Positions 42,181 to 54,429 are shown, counted from the stretch's first letter. The stretch: 64,000 nt of DNA from Flaccisagitta enflata (GCA_965153355.1 OZ231128.1:30876001-30940000); one strand, 5' to 3'. The notes: a model not told the origin generated them from the sequence alone. Made by a program: numbers and translations.

Positions 42181-42710
42181 GAGTTGGACTCTAAAAGTTA
42201 GAGTCAAACTCAAATAGTTGGAGTCTAAATATTTGACTCTAACTTTTAGACTCTAAAAGTTAGAGTCAAACTCGAAAAGTTGGAGTCTAAAAATTCGACT
42301 CTAACATTTAGACTCTAAAAGTTAGACTCTAACTTTTAGACTCTAACTTTTAGAGTCTAAAAGTTAGAGTCAAATTTTTAGACTCCAACTTTTCGAGTTT
42401 GACTCTAATTTTTAGAGTCTAAAAAGCTAGAGTCAAATTTTTAGACTCCAACTTTTCGAGTTTGACTCTAACTTTTAGAGTCTAAAAATTAGAGTCGAAT
42501 TTTTGGACTACCTTTAGAGTCAAAACCTTAGTCGAACTTTTAGACTCTTAAAAATCGAGTTTGACTCTTAACTCTCTGAATTTGATTCCAACTTTTCGAG
42601 TTTGACTCTAACTATTTGAGTTTGACTCTAACTATTTGAGTTTGACTCTAACTGTATTCGAGTTTGACTCCGATTGCTTTCTAGTTTGACTCCAAATGTA
42701 TTTGGGTTAG
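42181..42710. repeat. Self-complementary GACTCTAACTTTTAGAGTC minisatellite
   Basis: Units are themselves palindromic (AGAGTCTAAAAGTTAGAGTC and complements), occur in both orientations, and decay to the right. About 530 bp. Confidence 0.9.
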
Positions 42711-42897
42711 ACCAACATGAGTGAAATTCAACTGTCTGACTGCAACTAATTGAGCGCAATAATTGTCTATCTCGATGCTACTAGTTGATATTTATTTCTC
42801 AAATTGAAAGTAGACTCGTGTTCTTGACTTTTTGACCACATAAAACCGATTATTTGACACGGTCTGTGTGGTAGTAAATTCTGTCATGTAGAGACTT

Positions 42898-43995
42898 ATA
42901 TGCCATCATGGACTTCAAGGTGTGCCCTCATGGACCTCAAGGTATGCCATCATGGATTTCAAGGTATGCCATCATGGATTTCAAGGTATGCCATCATGGA
43001 TTTCAAGGTATGCCATCATTGATTTCAAGGTATGCCATCATTGATTTCAAGGTATGCCATCATTGATTTCAAGGTATGCCATCATTGACTTCAAGGTATG
43101 CCATCATGGACTTCAAGGTATGCCATCATGGACTTCAAGGTATGCCATCATGGACTTCAAGGTATGCCATCATGGACTTCAAGGTATGCCATCATGGACA
43201 TCAAGGTATGCCATCATGGACATCAAGGTATGCCATCATGGTCTTCGAGGTATGCCATCATGGTCTTCGAGGTATGCCATCGTGGTCTTCGAGGTATGCT
43301 ATCATGGACTTCGAGGTATGCCATCATGGACTTCGAGGTATGCCATCATGGTCTTCAAGGTATGCCATCATGGTCTTCGAGGTATGCCATCATGGTCTTC
43401 GAGGTATGCCATCATGGTCTACGAGGTATGCCATCATGGTCTTCGAGGTATACCATCATGGACTACAAGGTATGCCATCATGGACTATGAGGTATGCCAT
43501 CATGGACTACGAGGTATGCCATCATGGACTACGAGGTATGCCACCATGGACTTCGAGGTATGCCACCATGGACTTCGAGGTATGCCACCATGGACTTCGA
43601 GGTATGCCACCATGGACTTCGAGGTATGCCACCATGGACTTCAAGGTATGCCACCATGGACTTCGAGGTATGCCACCATGGACTTCGAGGTATGCCACCA
43701 TGGACTTCGAGGTATGCCACCATGGACTTCGAGGTATGCCATCATGGAGATTGAGGTATGCCATCATGGACTTCAAGGTATGTCATCATGGACTTTGAGG
43801 TATGCCATCATGGACTTCGAGGTATGCCATCATGGACTTCAAGGTATGCCATCAAGGATTACAAGGTATGCCATCAAGGACATCAAGTCATGCCAATGTG
43901 GACTTTGAGGTATGTCATCATTGTCTTTGAGGTATGCCATCATTGTCTGCAAGGTATGCCGTGATGGACTTCATGGTATGCCATCATGGACTATG
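42898..43995. repeat. 22-bp minisatellite, about 50 units
   Basis: Core TGCCATCATGGACTTCAAGG plus TA. Variants occur in blocks (ATTGATTTC, ATGGACTTCAAGG, ATGGTCTTCGAGG, ACCATGGACTTCGAGG), indicating stepwise local amplification. Since 22 is not a multiple of 3, the same 22-residue repeat appears in every frame; the long open frames are artefacts. Confidence 0.95.
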
Positions 43996-44489
43996 ACATG
44001 CCATCAAACTTTTTGGTCATGTTTATTCTCGAGTTGCGTTCACTCTTTTTGATTGCAGAAATCAACAGAGAAATGAATTTCATTCCTTGAATTTAAATAC
44101 CAAATAATGACTTTTACTAACAACAGAAATGATCATGGAACATAACAAAAAACATTGCAGAACACTATTTGATTTCTAAAAATCATCACAAAAATGAATT
44201 TCATTCTAAACTTCCCTGTGAACGCCTACCTTTCTGACCCCTCCTAATCTCAGAACTTTGTTACTTAGATAACAAACGACTCTTTGATTCATTACAAAGA
44301 TGATCATAGAAATGTACTAAGCGGTTGGAGATTTCTGTGATTGAAGAAACACTGAAACAGTCATGAGAGAAATCATACATATATATGCATTTCTGCAGTA
44401 GTTGCGAGCCTCGAAGGGAATTCAACAGTTAAAGAATTGAACTCATATCTGTAATCTTAAGATGGTCATTGGTTTTTCTCTTATTCTAC

Positions 44490-44651
44490 GTCTTCCCAGG
44501 TGTGGATATTCGATCTCGGTCGAATCCATCAGAGTGCTCTCCCACCATGAGAGAGGGGAAGAGGAGCAAAGAAGAGGAAGAGGGGCCGCTCCTCCACGCT
44601 CCTCTTCCCCCTGAGGGCGTCCTCCGATGCCTCCGCAGAAGCGGACTCACT
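44490..44651 (+). repeat. 162-bp inverted repeat, left arm
   Basis: Base-for-base identical, without gaps, to the reverse complement of 56049-56210. Confidence 0.95.
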
Positions 44652-45359
44652 TTTTCTTTCTCTCAGATTTGAGTCCACTTTGTGCTCCTATACTTCGATT
44701 TATTTTTCGATTTATTTTTCGAAAAAATCTCGGGAAAAAAACTTGGAATTTTTTTTCGGAGATATTTTTTCGGAGATTTTATTCTCTTCGGAAATTCTTT
44801 CCTGTGATTGCCTCTTTATTGGCACACGTCTTTTGAAGCGATATTAGCGCTCTGTCTCCGGTAATCATCTTGCGCTCGTGTTTATTTATGCGCAAGTTTC
44901 TTCGGCCCGTTCCTGCTCTTGGGTTTCTTCCCTTGGCTGGACGATTATGTGGTTGCGGGTCAGCCCCAGGGGTGGCTGGCCGCCAGGCCGATGATTCCCT
45001 CTCCGCGTTTTCCCGACGTGTTTTTATGTGCTGCCTCGTGTTTCTGCAGCTCGTTCCTTCGGCATTGCCGACGATTCTGCGACGTACAAAAAAAAAATAT
45101 CCTTGTTTTTGCGTCGTCCTTTCTCGTCTCCTTTCCGGCGTTTTTCCTTCGGTGAAATGAGTCTAGATATTGACTCTCTGTTTTTCTACATTTCCCACGC
45201 CGGTTGCCTCTTGAAAAAGAAAACTATTTTTCAACGGCTCAGCCACGTGTTTTTCGGCGATCTCTTCTTTTCGCCGTGTGCCTCATGAATATATTGATTT
45301 TTTCTACGGCTTTCTTTTCATTAAAACGCGTGTCCCGGCTTTTTTCTGCCGGTCATCAA

Positions 45360-45666
45360 TAGGGTGGTCACGAAATAGGGTCAAATTTCAAAAAATGATA
45401 TACTCTAGTTTTTTGCATAAATGTACCAAAAAAGGAGGTTTTCCCACAAGCAGAGGTCTGAATTTGAAGATTAAACCATGGCGGCAAAACTGTAGGCTTC
45501 CTATGGCAATAAAAAAATCCCCATAGCAACCCTATAGTTTTGCCGACAAGGTTTCTTGTTTGATTTCACACCCCAGCTTGTGAGAAATCCTTCTTTTATT
45601 AGACATATGTGCAAAAGGCTCAAGTATATCAATATATGAAATTTGACCCAATTCCGGACCACCCTA
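45360..45666. mobile_element. hAT-type MITE with perfect 8-bp target duplication
   Basis: Terminal TAGGGTGGTC / GACCACCCTA, flanked by GTCATCAA at 45352-45359 and 45667-45674. Arms continue partly complementary (GGGTCAAATTTCA). 307 bp, non-coding. Confidence 0.85.
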
Positions 45667-47339
45667 GTCATCAACCTCATACACGACGCTTGTTTTCGTC
45701 TCGCGTAGTGCCCAGTCCTCAATGGATCTACGGGGTTTGTGTCAACGTGATTCCTACGGACATCGTCGTTGTGTACACGTACAGCCCTCACTCGCTTTTT
45801 ACAAGTTTCTTCTTCCATCTCGTGTATTACATTACATCGCTATTTTTCTAGAAAAGAAAAATTTAATGCTTGGCGATACGGCTGTTTTTTCTCCGGCTTT
45901 TCGCCGGAGGTCCCCGATGTGAATTTAATTTAATTTACAACGTGTTTTCCGACGTTTTGTCGAGCGCCGCGCTTATGCTGTGGTGACATTTTCGCGGTTA
46001 TTTTCTTCTTTCACGACGCTCTTTTTATCATCGCGTTGTGCCTCGTCTTGTATTATCTTTATCTTCGACGAGTTTATTTTGGACGCTCTCCGGCGATATT
46101 GCTGCCGGTTCTTTACGTCCTCCGCCGACTAAAGTGAATGGACATTTTGGCGACGGCCCAGTTTTTGCATCTATCTCTGATTTGCCTTGCTGGGCCCCTT
46201 ATGTCGGGTCTCGTCCGACGCTTATTTTAATTCTACAGAATTCAATAATATCTTTGACGATTTTTGATGTGTTTAATTCTCCCTACGGAAATTAAATGTG
46301 TTTCCCATGTCTACATATTTTTGATAAAAAATATTAATGACATTCACGACGTTTTTTCGGCGATTTTTCCCCGATCCTCGTCTTTTGCGCTTTGGGTGGA
46401 TTTCATCTCCCCTCAGCCCAGTGATGCCGGCAATGCCGGATCCTTCAGCATCATCGTCGTCGCGATGGCTGTCATACTTGGCGCAGACGTCAACAGCGAT
46501 CTTCGCCCCTTTTCTTTTGGCTACGGCATCTTATGCGGCGTCCGTACTGGCAGCAGCAGTGGCATCTTGCGGCGTCATTTTTGTTGGCAGCCCGCTCCAG
46601 CGCGGCTGCCCCTCTGACATCCAGGCATCGGGTAAGCATGGTGGCTTTCTAGCCCTGAGTCGGTTTTGAGCTGTTTTACCCTTTAGGGGCTACATTTGAG
46701 GCCATCGCGGCCGCGTGGGATTTCTATCCACACCTGGGAAGACGTAGAATAAGAGAAAATAAATTTACCTACGGAAATATATTTCTTTATTCGTAGTCTT
46801 CCCAGCATCCGCCTTCCGCCCCTGCCTCCACCATGGCTGGGGCCATTTGGCCTTGATGTTCTGCCTCTCATTTTGCCAGTGTTTTTGCTCATGACTTACC
46901 TTTTTCTCATGCCATGCTTTCCCATGTTCTTTTCTTTTACATGTGATGTCGCCGGTTCATGCCGTACTTTCCGCCGCCGCCGCTGCTGCTGCCTTCGCCG
47001 CGCCGTGGGCTTAGCCATTCCATTGTCACATGACCCACCCTGTAGGCCGTCCTACGGTCGGAGCCCAGCCCTCTCCCCTGCCCCTGGCAGGTACAGGAGG
47101 ATCATCCTCTCTAGAAGGCACTGATCCTGTGACAATGGGCACACCCTCTACCTGCCTCGCGTACTGTATGGTGTGTAGTTGAGTGCGGTGGGATGGATGT
47201 TCAGGGCTCCCACCCTAGCACCCACATGCTCAGCTTGGCCGATTCTCTGCCTGAGAATCGTTGGGGTCAGTGGCATGGCACCCCCTCCCTCCGCTGTGAA
47301 GATCCCAACGTCGCTGGGGTTGATGGCCTTCAACCTGTG

Positions 47340-48640
47340 GGGGTGCCGTCGACGATGCCACATGCAGGAGTGGCTATCCATGACTCATGCTCTTCCTCTT
47401 CCTTGCATTTTGCCGCTGGTGGAGGCTCATCTTCCTCTCGCATCGATGGAGCTCTGGTTCTGCCTCCTCAACGTCCTTGACATTGACAGCGGCCTGCAGG
47501 TGGTCCTGCTTCTTTCTGGTGAGGTCTGCTCAATTCTGTGAATTGTATTAACCCTTCAGTTACATGCCTCATGTTTCATGTTTCATGCCTCACATGGGGG
47601 TGGTATTCATACTTGTATGATTATTCTCCCCTTATGCATTTGCCTAGCCCCATTGGGGTTTTTGCTCATATTTCTCTTTTGAGTTATGCAGGGATGGCAA
47701 TTCATGTTCCATGCTCTTCCACTCTTGCATTCCGCCGCTGCTGGAGACCCATCTTCCTCTTGCTGCTATGGTTACGCCTCCTCAATGTCTCAGACATTAT
47801 CAGCGGCCTGCAGGTGGTCCTGCTTCATTCTGGTAAGGCTACTCAATTCTTTGAATTTTATTGTCCCTTACAGATTCATGCCCTATGCGGGGTTGTTTTT
47901 CATACTTGTATGATTTCTCTCCCCTCTTGCTTTTGCCCAACCCCTATGGGGTTTTGCTGACCTTTAATCCTTTTGAGTCTTCCAGGCGTCATCTGTGATC
48001 AGTTGCATCGCCATTTTGGGCATTGGCAGACGGTTGCCATCTTCAGATGTGGATATCCGTATTATTCCTCCCCATCTCGCAGCTTGTGGTGGTCCTTTTT
48101 TGCTACCATGTGCAGGTATCGTCCCTACCTTGTATGTAGGAGAGATTATCCATGATTACATGCTTTTCCTCTCCTTAACATTTTGCCGCTAGGGGTGGCT
48201 CATCTTCCTTTGAAGCTGGAATTCTACCTCCCCTTGTCTTTGACATTTTCTGCGGCTTAATGCAGGTTTTCCTGCTTTATTCTGGTAAGGTCCGCTCAAT
48301 TCCTAGAATTGTATTGTCACATCCAGTTTCTTGCTACATGCCATTTGCAGAGGGATATTCATATGTACATGATTTTTCTAACCCTATGCTTTTGCCTAAT
48401 TCAATTAGGGATTTACTCACCTTCTCCTTTTTTGAGTTCTATAGGTGTCGTTTTGGCATGGGTCGCAGGTGGTTGCTTTGGCTGCCCATGAGAGGTCCAT
48501 GTGCCCGGGTGCCCTTATTCCTCATCTCTCCTGCAGTTGATGGAGCCCCTTGGCCCCCATTTCCTATGCCATTGTTGGCAGTAGCTGGTTAAGGTGGCTC
48601 TCACGCCCCCTTCCGGTAAGGTCTCTTTAATTCCTTGAAT
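47340..48640 (+). repeat. Diverged ~310-bp tandem units with splice-like borders
   Basis: Four units, for example ending near 47518, 47832, 48285 and 48614. Each runs from a pyrimidine tract plus AG, through GCCGCTG..GG.GG..CATCTTCCTCT, to GGCCTGCAG and CTG|GTAAGGT, followed by TGCTCAATTC..TGAATT. A fifth unit is at 55480-55675. No continuous reading frame links them. Confidence 0.6.
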
Positions 48641-48718
48641 TATTGCCCTTTAAGATGATTTTTTGACATGCTTTCGTGGTTTTTGCCCCTCATGTTTTCA
48701 CTTCACTTCGGTGATGTT

Positions 48719-48766
48719 TGCTATTTCGATTGCTTCTTCAGACTTCCGGTGAGCGTTCGTTCACCA
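48719..48766 (+). repeat. Segment duplicated at 55131-55178
   Basis: CTATTTCGATTGCTTCTTCA and the following GACTTCCGGTGAGCGTTCGT occur at both places. Confidence 0.8.
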
Positions 48767-49258
48767 TCCTTTGGACACTCCTCTCCTCGTGCTACATATA
48801 CGGCTGCTCGTCCAATGGCGAAAATTCAATTTATCGATGCAACAATACTTGTCTTTGTCGGACGGGAGGCGCGCGCAGTAGTGAAGCAGAAACAATGGAA
48901 CACAGGCCGATTGGAGTACATCAAGATAAATTCAAGAAAATCGTTTGTATAAATTCGGAAACTCAGAATGCATGAAAATACGATTCAAGAAACGCAGGGA
49001 ACTCTCGTCAACAGGCTTGTATCATTTGAAGTGTTCCTCCCGTTCTGCTTGACGAATGTTTGTGCTCCTGTCACAGTCCGAGTGTGTTTTGCTTGTCTCC
49101 CGGGGCCTACCCTGCCCCCAAATATCTCTTTCTCTGAATTTCAGGCGTTTCGACTTCGTTCTTTCTTGGAGTTGCGCCATGGGGGATGTTCCGTGTGGCT
49201 GGCACATGGTTCATCACTGCTGATGGTCTTTGGATCATTGGCGCCCCTGTGGTGTCTT

Positions 49259-49860
49259 GCATCGGTCCCCTCCGAGCATGAGGCTGATGGAAGTTGTGCT
49301 TCGGTTCTTGCCGAGCGAACACATTGTGTTGGTCCTCTGAGGCTGATGGAAGTTGTGCTTCGGTTCTTGCCGAGCGAACACATTGTGTTGGTCCTCTGGA
49401 CGTCTGGTCTGTTTTGGCATCGGTCTTCCCGAGCATGCGTGCCTGGCGTATTTGCCTTTCGAGGCGTATGGAAGTTGTGCATCGGTCCTTACCGAGCGGA
49501 CATATTGGAAGTTGTGCATTGGTTCTTGCCAAGTGAACACATTGGAAGTTGTGCATTGGTTCTTGCCAAGCGAACACATTGGAAGTTGTGCATCGGTTTT
49601 TGCCGAGCGAACACATTGGGAGTTGTGCATCGGTTCTTGCCGAGCGAACACATTGGAAGGTGTGCATCGGTTCTTGCCGAGCGAACACGTTGTGTTGGTC
49701 CTCTGGACGTGTGGTCTGTTTTGGCATCGGTCTTCCCGAGCATGCGCACCTGATGCTTTTGCCTTTTGAGGCGTATGGAAGTTGTGCTTCGGTCCCAGCC
49801 GAGCGGACACATTTTGCGTTGGTCCTCTGGACATGCCGTCAGTTTCAGCATCGGTGATTT
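49259..49860. repeat. ~40-bp minisatellite (GCATCGGTTCTTGCCGAGCG)
   Basis: About 14 irregular units with GAAGTTG upstream and AACACATTG downstream of the core, some separated by TGTTGGTCCTCTGGACGT-containing units. Confidence 0.85.
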
Positions 49861-50460
49861 CCGAGCGTGCGCTGTTTGCGCGTTGGCTCTTGTAAGAGCG
49901 GTATGGCATGTGGTTGCGGAGTAACAGGGTGACAACCAGCGAAGGCAGTGGTATCAAAGCATCTGGTCCCCCACAGGTTTTGGGAGTCGTCCAGCGCGGC
50001 AGAGGTGGCCCTAGTATTTTGGCTGGGGTAATGTCTTAGTTGCTGCCAGAGTGGGTGCGAAAGGAATGACTGCGCCCCCCTCCCCCTTTGCCCTTATTCC
50101 CCCCAAGGTGTTGCCTTTTGGGAGTTTTGTGTGGCCGTTGCCCTTGAATTTTTTGTCACATGTGTATCAGTTCCGGTATTTGATGAAGTTTTTCTATGTG
50201 ATCTGGGATAGGGTGGGCTTTTTCAGGCATGATTAAGTGGGTTTGGGTTTCCCTTGTCCCCTAGGAGTAGATCTGTCTTCGCTGGAAGGAGGTGTTCCTC
50301 CCAATTTTGTTCAGCGGTTTTCCCGCGGGGCTCGTCCGTGCGATGGGGTGAGAAAATATTTGGGCAAAACATGACCCTTGTTACATTCAGGGGTGCCCTC
50401 CTCATCTTTCGGTTTTGTTACGGCCAGTTTGAAGAGACCACCCTACATTGGCCGAGCGGT

Positions 50461-51036
50461 AGGCATCGGTTTTCGGCATCGGTCATTCCGAGCGGTTTGA
50501 TATAATTCGGTGATTAAATCCGAGCGGCTTGATATTGGCATCGGTAATTAAATCCGAGCAGTTTGATATGAGCGTCGGTGATTCCGAGCGATTTGATATA
50601 ATGGCATCGGTAATTAAATCCGAGCGGTTTGATATAATGGCATCGGTGATTAAATCCGAGCGGCTTGATATAATGGCATCGGTAATTAAATCCGAGCGGT
50701 TTGATATAATGGCATCGGTGATTAAATCCGAGCGGTTTGATATAATGGCATCGGTAATTAAATCCGAGCGGTTTGATATAATGGCATCGGTAATTAAATC
50801 CGAGCGGTTTGATATAATGGCATCGGTAATTAAATCCGAGCGGTTTGATATAATGGCATCGGTAATTAAATCCGAGCGGTTTGATATGATGGCATCGGTA
50901 ATTCAATCCGAGCGGTTTCATATAATGGCATCGGTGATTAAATCCGAGCGGTTTGATATAATGGCATCGGTAATTAAATCCGAGCGGTTTGATATGAGCA
51001 TCGGTGTTTCCGAGCAATTTGATGTGATAGCATCGG
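50461..51036. repeat. 36-bp tandem array (GGTAATTAAATCCGAGCGG)
   Basis: About 15 units; period exactly 36 bp through the middle. The core GCATCGGT..CCGAGCG is shared with the 40-bp array at 49259. The length is a multiple of 3, so frames stay open as IMASVIKSERFD repeats; I see no evidence of translation. Confidence 0.9.
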
Positions 51037-51499
51037 TGACTATGTGGCCCGTATGGATCGTTTTGCATCGATGATTCCGTGCTTCCTCAGGTGAGTAGGA
51101 GTGGGTATGGTGCTCCAAGCATGCACTTGACGTGCGTAAGTGCACAGGTGAGTGTGCACATTGTGCTTGCAGATTGGTGGCTACATGTGAGTGAAAGTTG
51201 TGCTTCCCTCATTTTGCGTGCTGGTCCTTATGGCCAAACCAAGAGTTTTGGGCATCCGCATGGTGCCGCATTTGGCTCCAGCGGTTATGTGTTGGGTGCT
51301 GGTACAACGTGATTGCAGCTTGTGCTGGTGGCTGGCCTATAGTTTTGCATAATGGATTTGTGATCTTATGGGGTTTCAGGTCTTGGAAGCTCTGCTGCAT
51401 CTGTTTTCATGGTTTCTATAAGCCTATGGCCTCCAAGAATTTGTGGCCTTGGTGGGTTTGTGGCCTTGATGGACCTACGGCCATCATTTTTGTGTTGGA

Positions 51500-51775
51500 A
51501 CATCAAACAGTAGCAATTTGCGCCCCCTGGTTGTTAGATTTGCATGCACAGAAAGGAAGAGGGCAATGCTCCTGATGGCAAAGAAGCTGGAAGGAATGAA
51601 GAAATGGAGCGGGGTGGTTATCACTCACGACATGACAAAATTGGAATGTCAAGTGGAAAAAGCATGGGAGTTTAAATTACAGCATTATGCTGAGCATTTG
51701 AACAATTCTCTTACTGCGGATGGAAAAAGTGTCAAGTTTTCAAAGTTATTGGTGGCCGTCGCGAGCGAAGAATAG
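51500..51775 (+). pseudogene. Relic of a LINE ORF1-like C-terminal domain
   Basis: The frame reads RPLVVRFACTERKRAMLLMA, then KKLEGMKKWSGVVITHDMTK, then ECQVEKAWEFKLQHYAEHLN, and ends KLLVAVASEE before a stop. The order RP..V.F..R.R..+L..A+KL.G....I..D.T matches the end of ORF1/gag-like proteins of non-LTR elements. It has no upstream domain or own start and lies inside unit 2, so I call it a captured fragment. Confidence 0.45.
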
Positions 51776-52270
51776 CATGTTTCCCGATTAAATGACTCAC
51801 TGATTTAGTGACTAGCGACTAGTGCACGATGATCAAGACAGTTTTTCTTTTTCTCTCTCTACAAATGGTTTCTTAGTATCATGATATCCTTAGTCTTTGC
51901 TCAGAGAATAATCACTGATAATTTTTGCACTTATGGAAGCATCATATTTGGATGGATTTATAGTCTTCATTTTTATATATTGGAAAGTCGCTGAATTTTG
52001 GTGAAAATGCAACTTTTTCCTTCACTGATTTCCACTAAATTTTAAAAGTAGTGACTGGTCAATTTTGAATATTTTAAACACGGAATTTCATTTTTAGGAG
52101 TTGCTGCTGACTGGTTAATTTCCTTTGCAACGTAGATTGTAATTGTTGCGGCTACCATCCCGTTGGGTAACTCGTAAAAAGGATGTCTCCTTTGGTATAT
52201 TTACTTTTATATTATTATATTATTACTAATGAATTTGTGACCTCGTTTGATCGTGGCCTTGATAGATTCA
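51776..52270. other. AT-rich interior of unit 2
   Basis: No repeat or gene recognised. Confidence 0.4.
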
Positions 52271-52593
52271 GGCGTGTATAATGTTGAGTATTCCCCCCCC
52301 CGGTGGGGGGGGGGAATAAAATCAAATGGTTTGGAGATGGGGAAGAAAATCAAAAGCTTGAAAAAAAGAAAAAAGGAAAGTTTTGAAGATTTAACACTTT
52401 TGGCAGTACCAAAAGGTAAAATGTAATTACCACAACACAATTTAACACTATTAAAACCTAAAATATACTGTTTTATAGGTTTGAGGGTTAAAAAAACCAA
52501 TGATTTTGTAACGCGACGCGACGCGTCGCGGGGAAGAAAATCAAATGCAGGGGGGGGAATAAAATCAAATGCCACTCAACATTATACACCCCT
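52271..52593. mobile_element. Family-C MITE, intact copy
   Basis: Ends GGCGTGTATAATGTTGAGT and ACTCAACATTATACACC are inverted, each followed inward by a C/G run. The centre has CGCGACGCGACGCGTCGCG. 323 bp; relatives at 4508 and 16149. Confidence 0.75.
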
Positions 52594-52810
52594 GGATAGA
52601 TTTGTGCCCTCATTAGATTTGTGGCCTTGTTGGATCTGTGGCTTTGCTGAGTTTACGGCCTCGATGGGTTTGTGGACTGCGATAGTTTGTGGCCTTAAGG
52701 AATTTGGGCCTGAATGTGTTTTTGACCTACCAAATACTGGCCTGATCGGATGGGTGCCTTGCTGTGTTGTGGCCTAAAATGGGTTGCCTTGCTGGATCCA
52801 AGCCATCGTC
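52594..52810. repeat. GATTTGTGGCCTTG imperfect repeat
   Basis: About eight degenerate 17-22-bp units, also present at 51420-51490; apparently the decayed edge of the array that follows. Confidence 0.6.
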
Positions 52811-54030
52811 GGTTTTGGATTGCCCCTTGATTTGGATCCTCGCTGGATTTGGATCCTCGCTGGATTTGGATCCTCGCTGGATTTGGATCCTCGCTGGATT
52901 TGGATCCTCGCGGGATTTGGATCCTCGCGGGATTTGGATCCTCGCTGGATTTGGTTCCTCGCTGGATTTGGTTCCTCGCTGGATTTGGTTCCTCGCTGGA
53001 TTTGGTTCCTCGCTGGATTTGGTTCCTCGCTGGATTTGGTTCTTCGCTGGATTTGGTTCTTCGCTGGATTTGGTTCCTCGCTGGATTTGGTTCCTCGCTG
53101 GATTTGGTTCCTCGCTGGATTTGGTTCCTCGCTGGATTTGGTTCCTCGCTGGATTTGGTTCCTCGCTGGATTTGGATCCTCGCTGGATTTGGATCCTCGC
53201 TGGATTTGGATCCTCGCTGGTTTTGGTTCCTCGCTGGTTTTGGTTCCTCGCTGGTTTTGGTTCCTCGCTGGATTTGGTTCCTCGCTGGATTTGGTTCCTC
53301 GCTGGATTTGGTTCCTCGCTGGATTTGGTTCCTCGCTGGATTTGGTTCCTCGCTGGATTTGGTTCCTCGCTGGATTTGGTTCCTCGCTGGATGTGGTTCC
53401 TCGCTGGATGTGGTTCCTCGCTGGATGTGGTTCCTCGCTGGATGTGGTTCCTCGCTGGATTTGGGTCGTCGCTGGATTTGGGTCGTCGCTGGATTTAGGT
53501 CGTCGCTGGATTTGGGTCGGCGCTGAATTTGGGTCGGCGCTGAATTTGGGTCGTCGCTGGATTTGGGTCGTCGCTAGATTTGAGTTGTCGCTTGATTGGC
53601 GCCCTCGCTTGATTGGCGCCCTCGCTTGATTGGCGCCCTCGCTGGATTGGCGTCCTCGCTGGATTGGCGTCCTCGCTGGATTGGCGTCCTCGCTGGATTG
53701 GCGTCCTTGCTGGATTGGCAACCCTACTGGATTGGCGTCCTCGCAAGATTGGCGTCCTCGCAAGATTGGCGTCCTCGCAAGATTGGCGTCCTCGCAAGAT
53801 TGGCGTCCTAGCTTGTTTAGCGTCCCTGCCGGATTGGCGTCCTCGCTGGATTGGCGTCCTTGTTGGATTGATGGCCTCGCTGGATTGGCGGCCTCGCTGG
53901 ATTAGCGTCCCTACTGGATTGGCGTCCTTGCTGGATTAGCGTCCTTGCTGAATTGGCGTCCTTGCTGGATTGGCGCCCTTGCTGGAATGGCGCCCTTGCT
54001 GGAATGGCGCCCTTGCTGGATTGGCAACAT
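52811..54030. repeat. 17-bp minisatellite with zoned variants, about 70 units
   Basis: Core TCCTCGCTGGATTTGGT. Zones in order: GGATCC, GGTTCC, GGTTCT, GGTTCC, GGATCC, TTTTGGTTCC, ATGTGGTTCC, GGGTCGTC, GGGTCGGC, GGCGCC, GGCGTCC. A 17-bp period repeats the same 17-residue peptide in each frame; the 329-codon frame is an artefact. Confidence 0.95.
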
Positions 54031-54429
54031 ATTTGTATTGACTCTGGAAATCTGGCCTCCTCAAGACGTAAATGTATGCCTTTTGTTTATTCACATGTGT
54101 TACATGTAGCATGGAAGGGGGCAGTATTGAAGCAGAATATGTTGGTGAATGTGTCAGTTGGCGAATGGTTGTGACCTCCCCAGACTCCTGCAATTGTGCA
54201 AATGTATTCCGCAATTGTGCAAATGTATTCCTGGAGTTTATTCACATGTGTTACGTGAAGCATGGGAAGTAACAATATTGAGGCAAAATGCGTTAGTGAG
54301 CGTTTAATTGATGAGTAGACTTTTAGTTGATTGCCATCACCTCCTCTTTTCATTCTTTGGCATTTGTTCGTTTAAATGTGATCTATACATGGTGACGCAT
54401 TATTTCAAGGATCGGAGGTTTTCTGTGAA

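Larger units (their letters stand above)
44474..46759. mobile_element. Unit 1 of the compound TIR element
   Basis: 35-bp perfect terminal inverted repeats: 44474-44508 (TTTTCTCTTATTCTACGTCT onward) and 46725-46759 (ending GTAGAATAAGAGAAAA). The interior is T-rich, about 2.2 kb, carries a hAT-type MITE (45360-45666) and no intact transposase frame. The right end shares 6 bp (46754-46759) with unit 2. Confidence 0.7.

Noticed and set aside
43054-43908. 284-codon open frame
   Set aside because: A 22-bp tandem repeat with no stop in any frame; the peptide is the repeat read through.
48668-48975. Two overlapping 85-94-codon plus frames inside unit 2
   Set aside because: No recognisable domain in either frame, and part of the sequence is duplicated non-coding DNA at 55131.
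50461-51036. CRISPR-like 36-bp regular repeat
   Set aside because: Units are contiguous with no unique spacers, and the DNA is animal nuclear; it is a plain tandem array.
52774-53763. 329-codon minus frame and 281-codon plus frame
   Set aside because: Both are the 17-bp minisatellite; the same peptide period appears in all frames.
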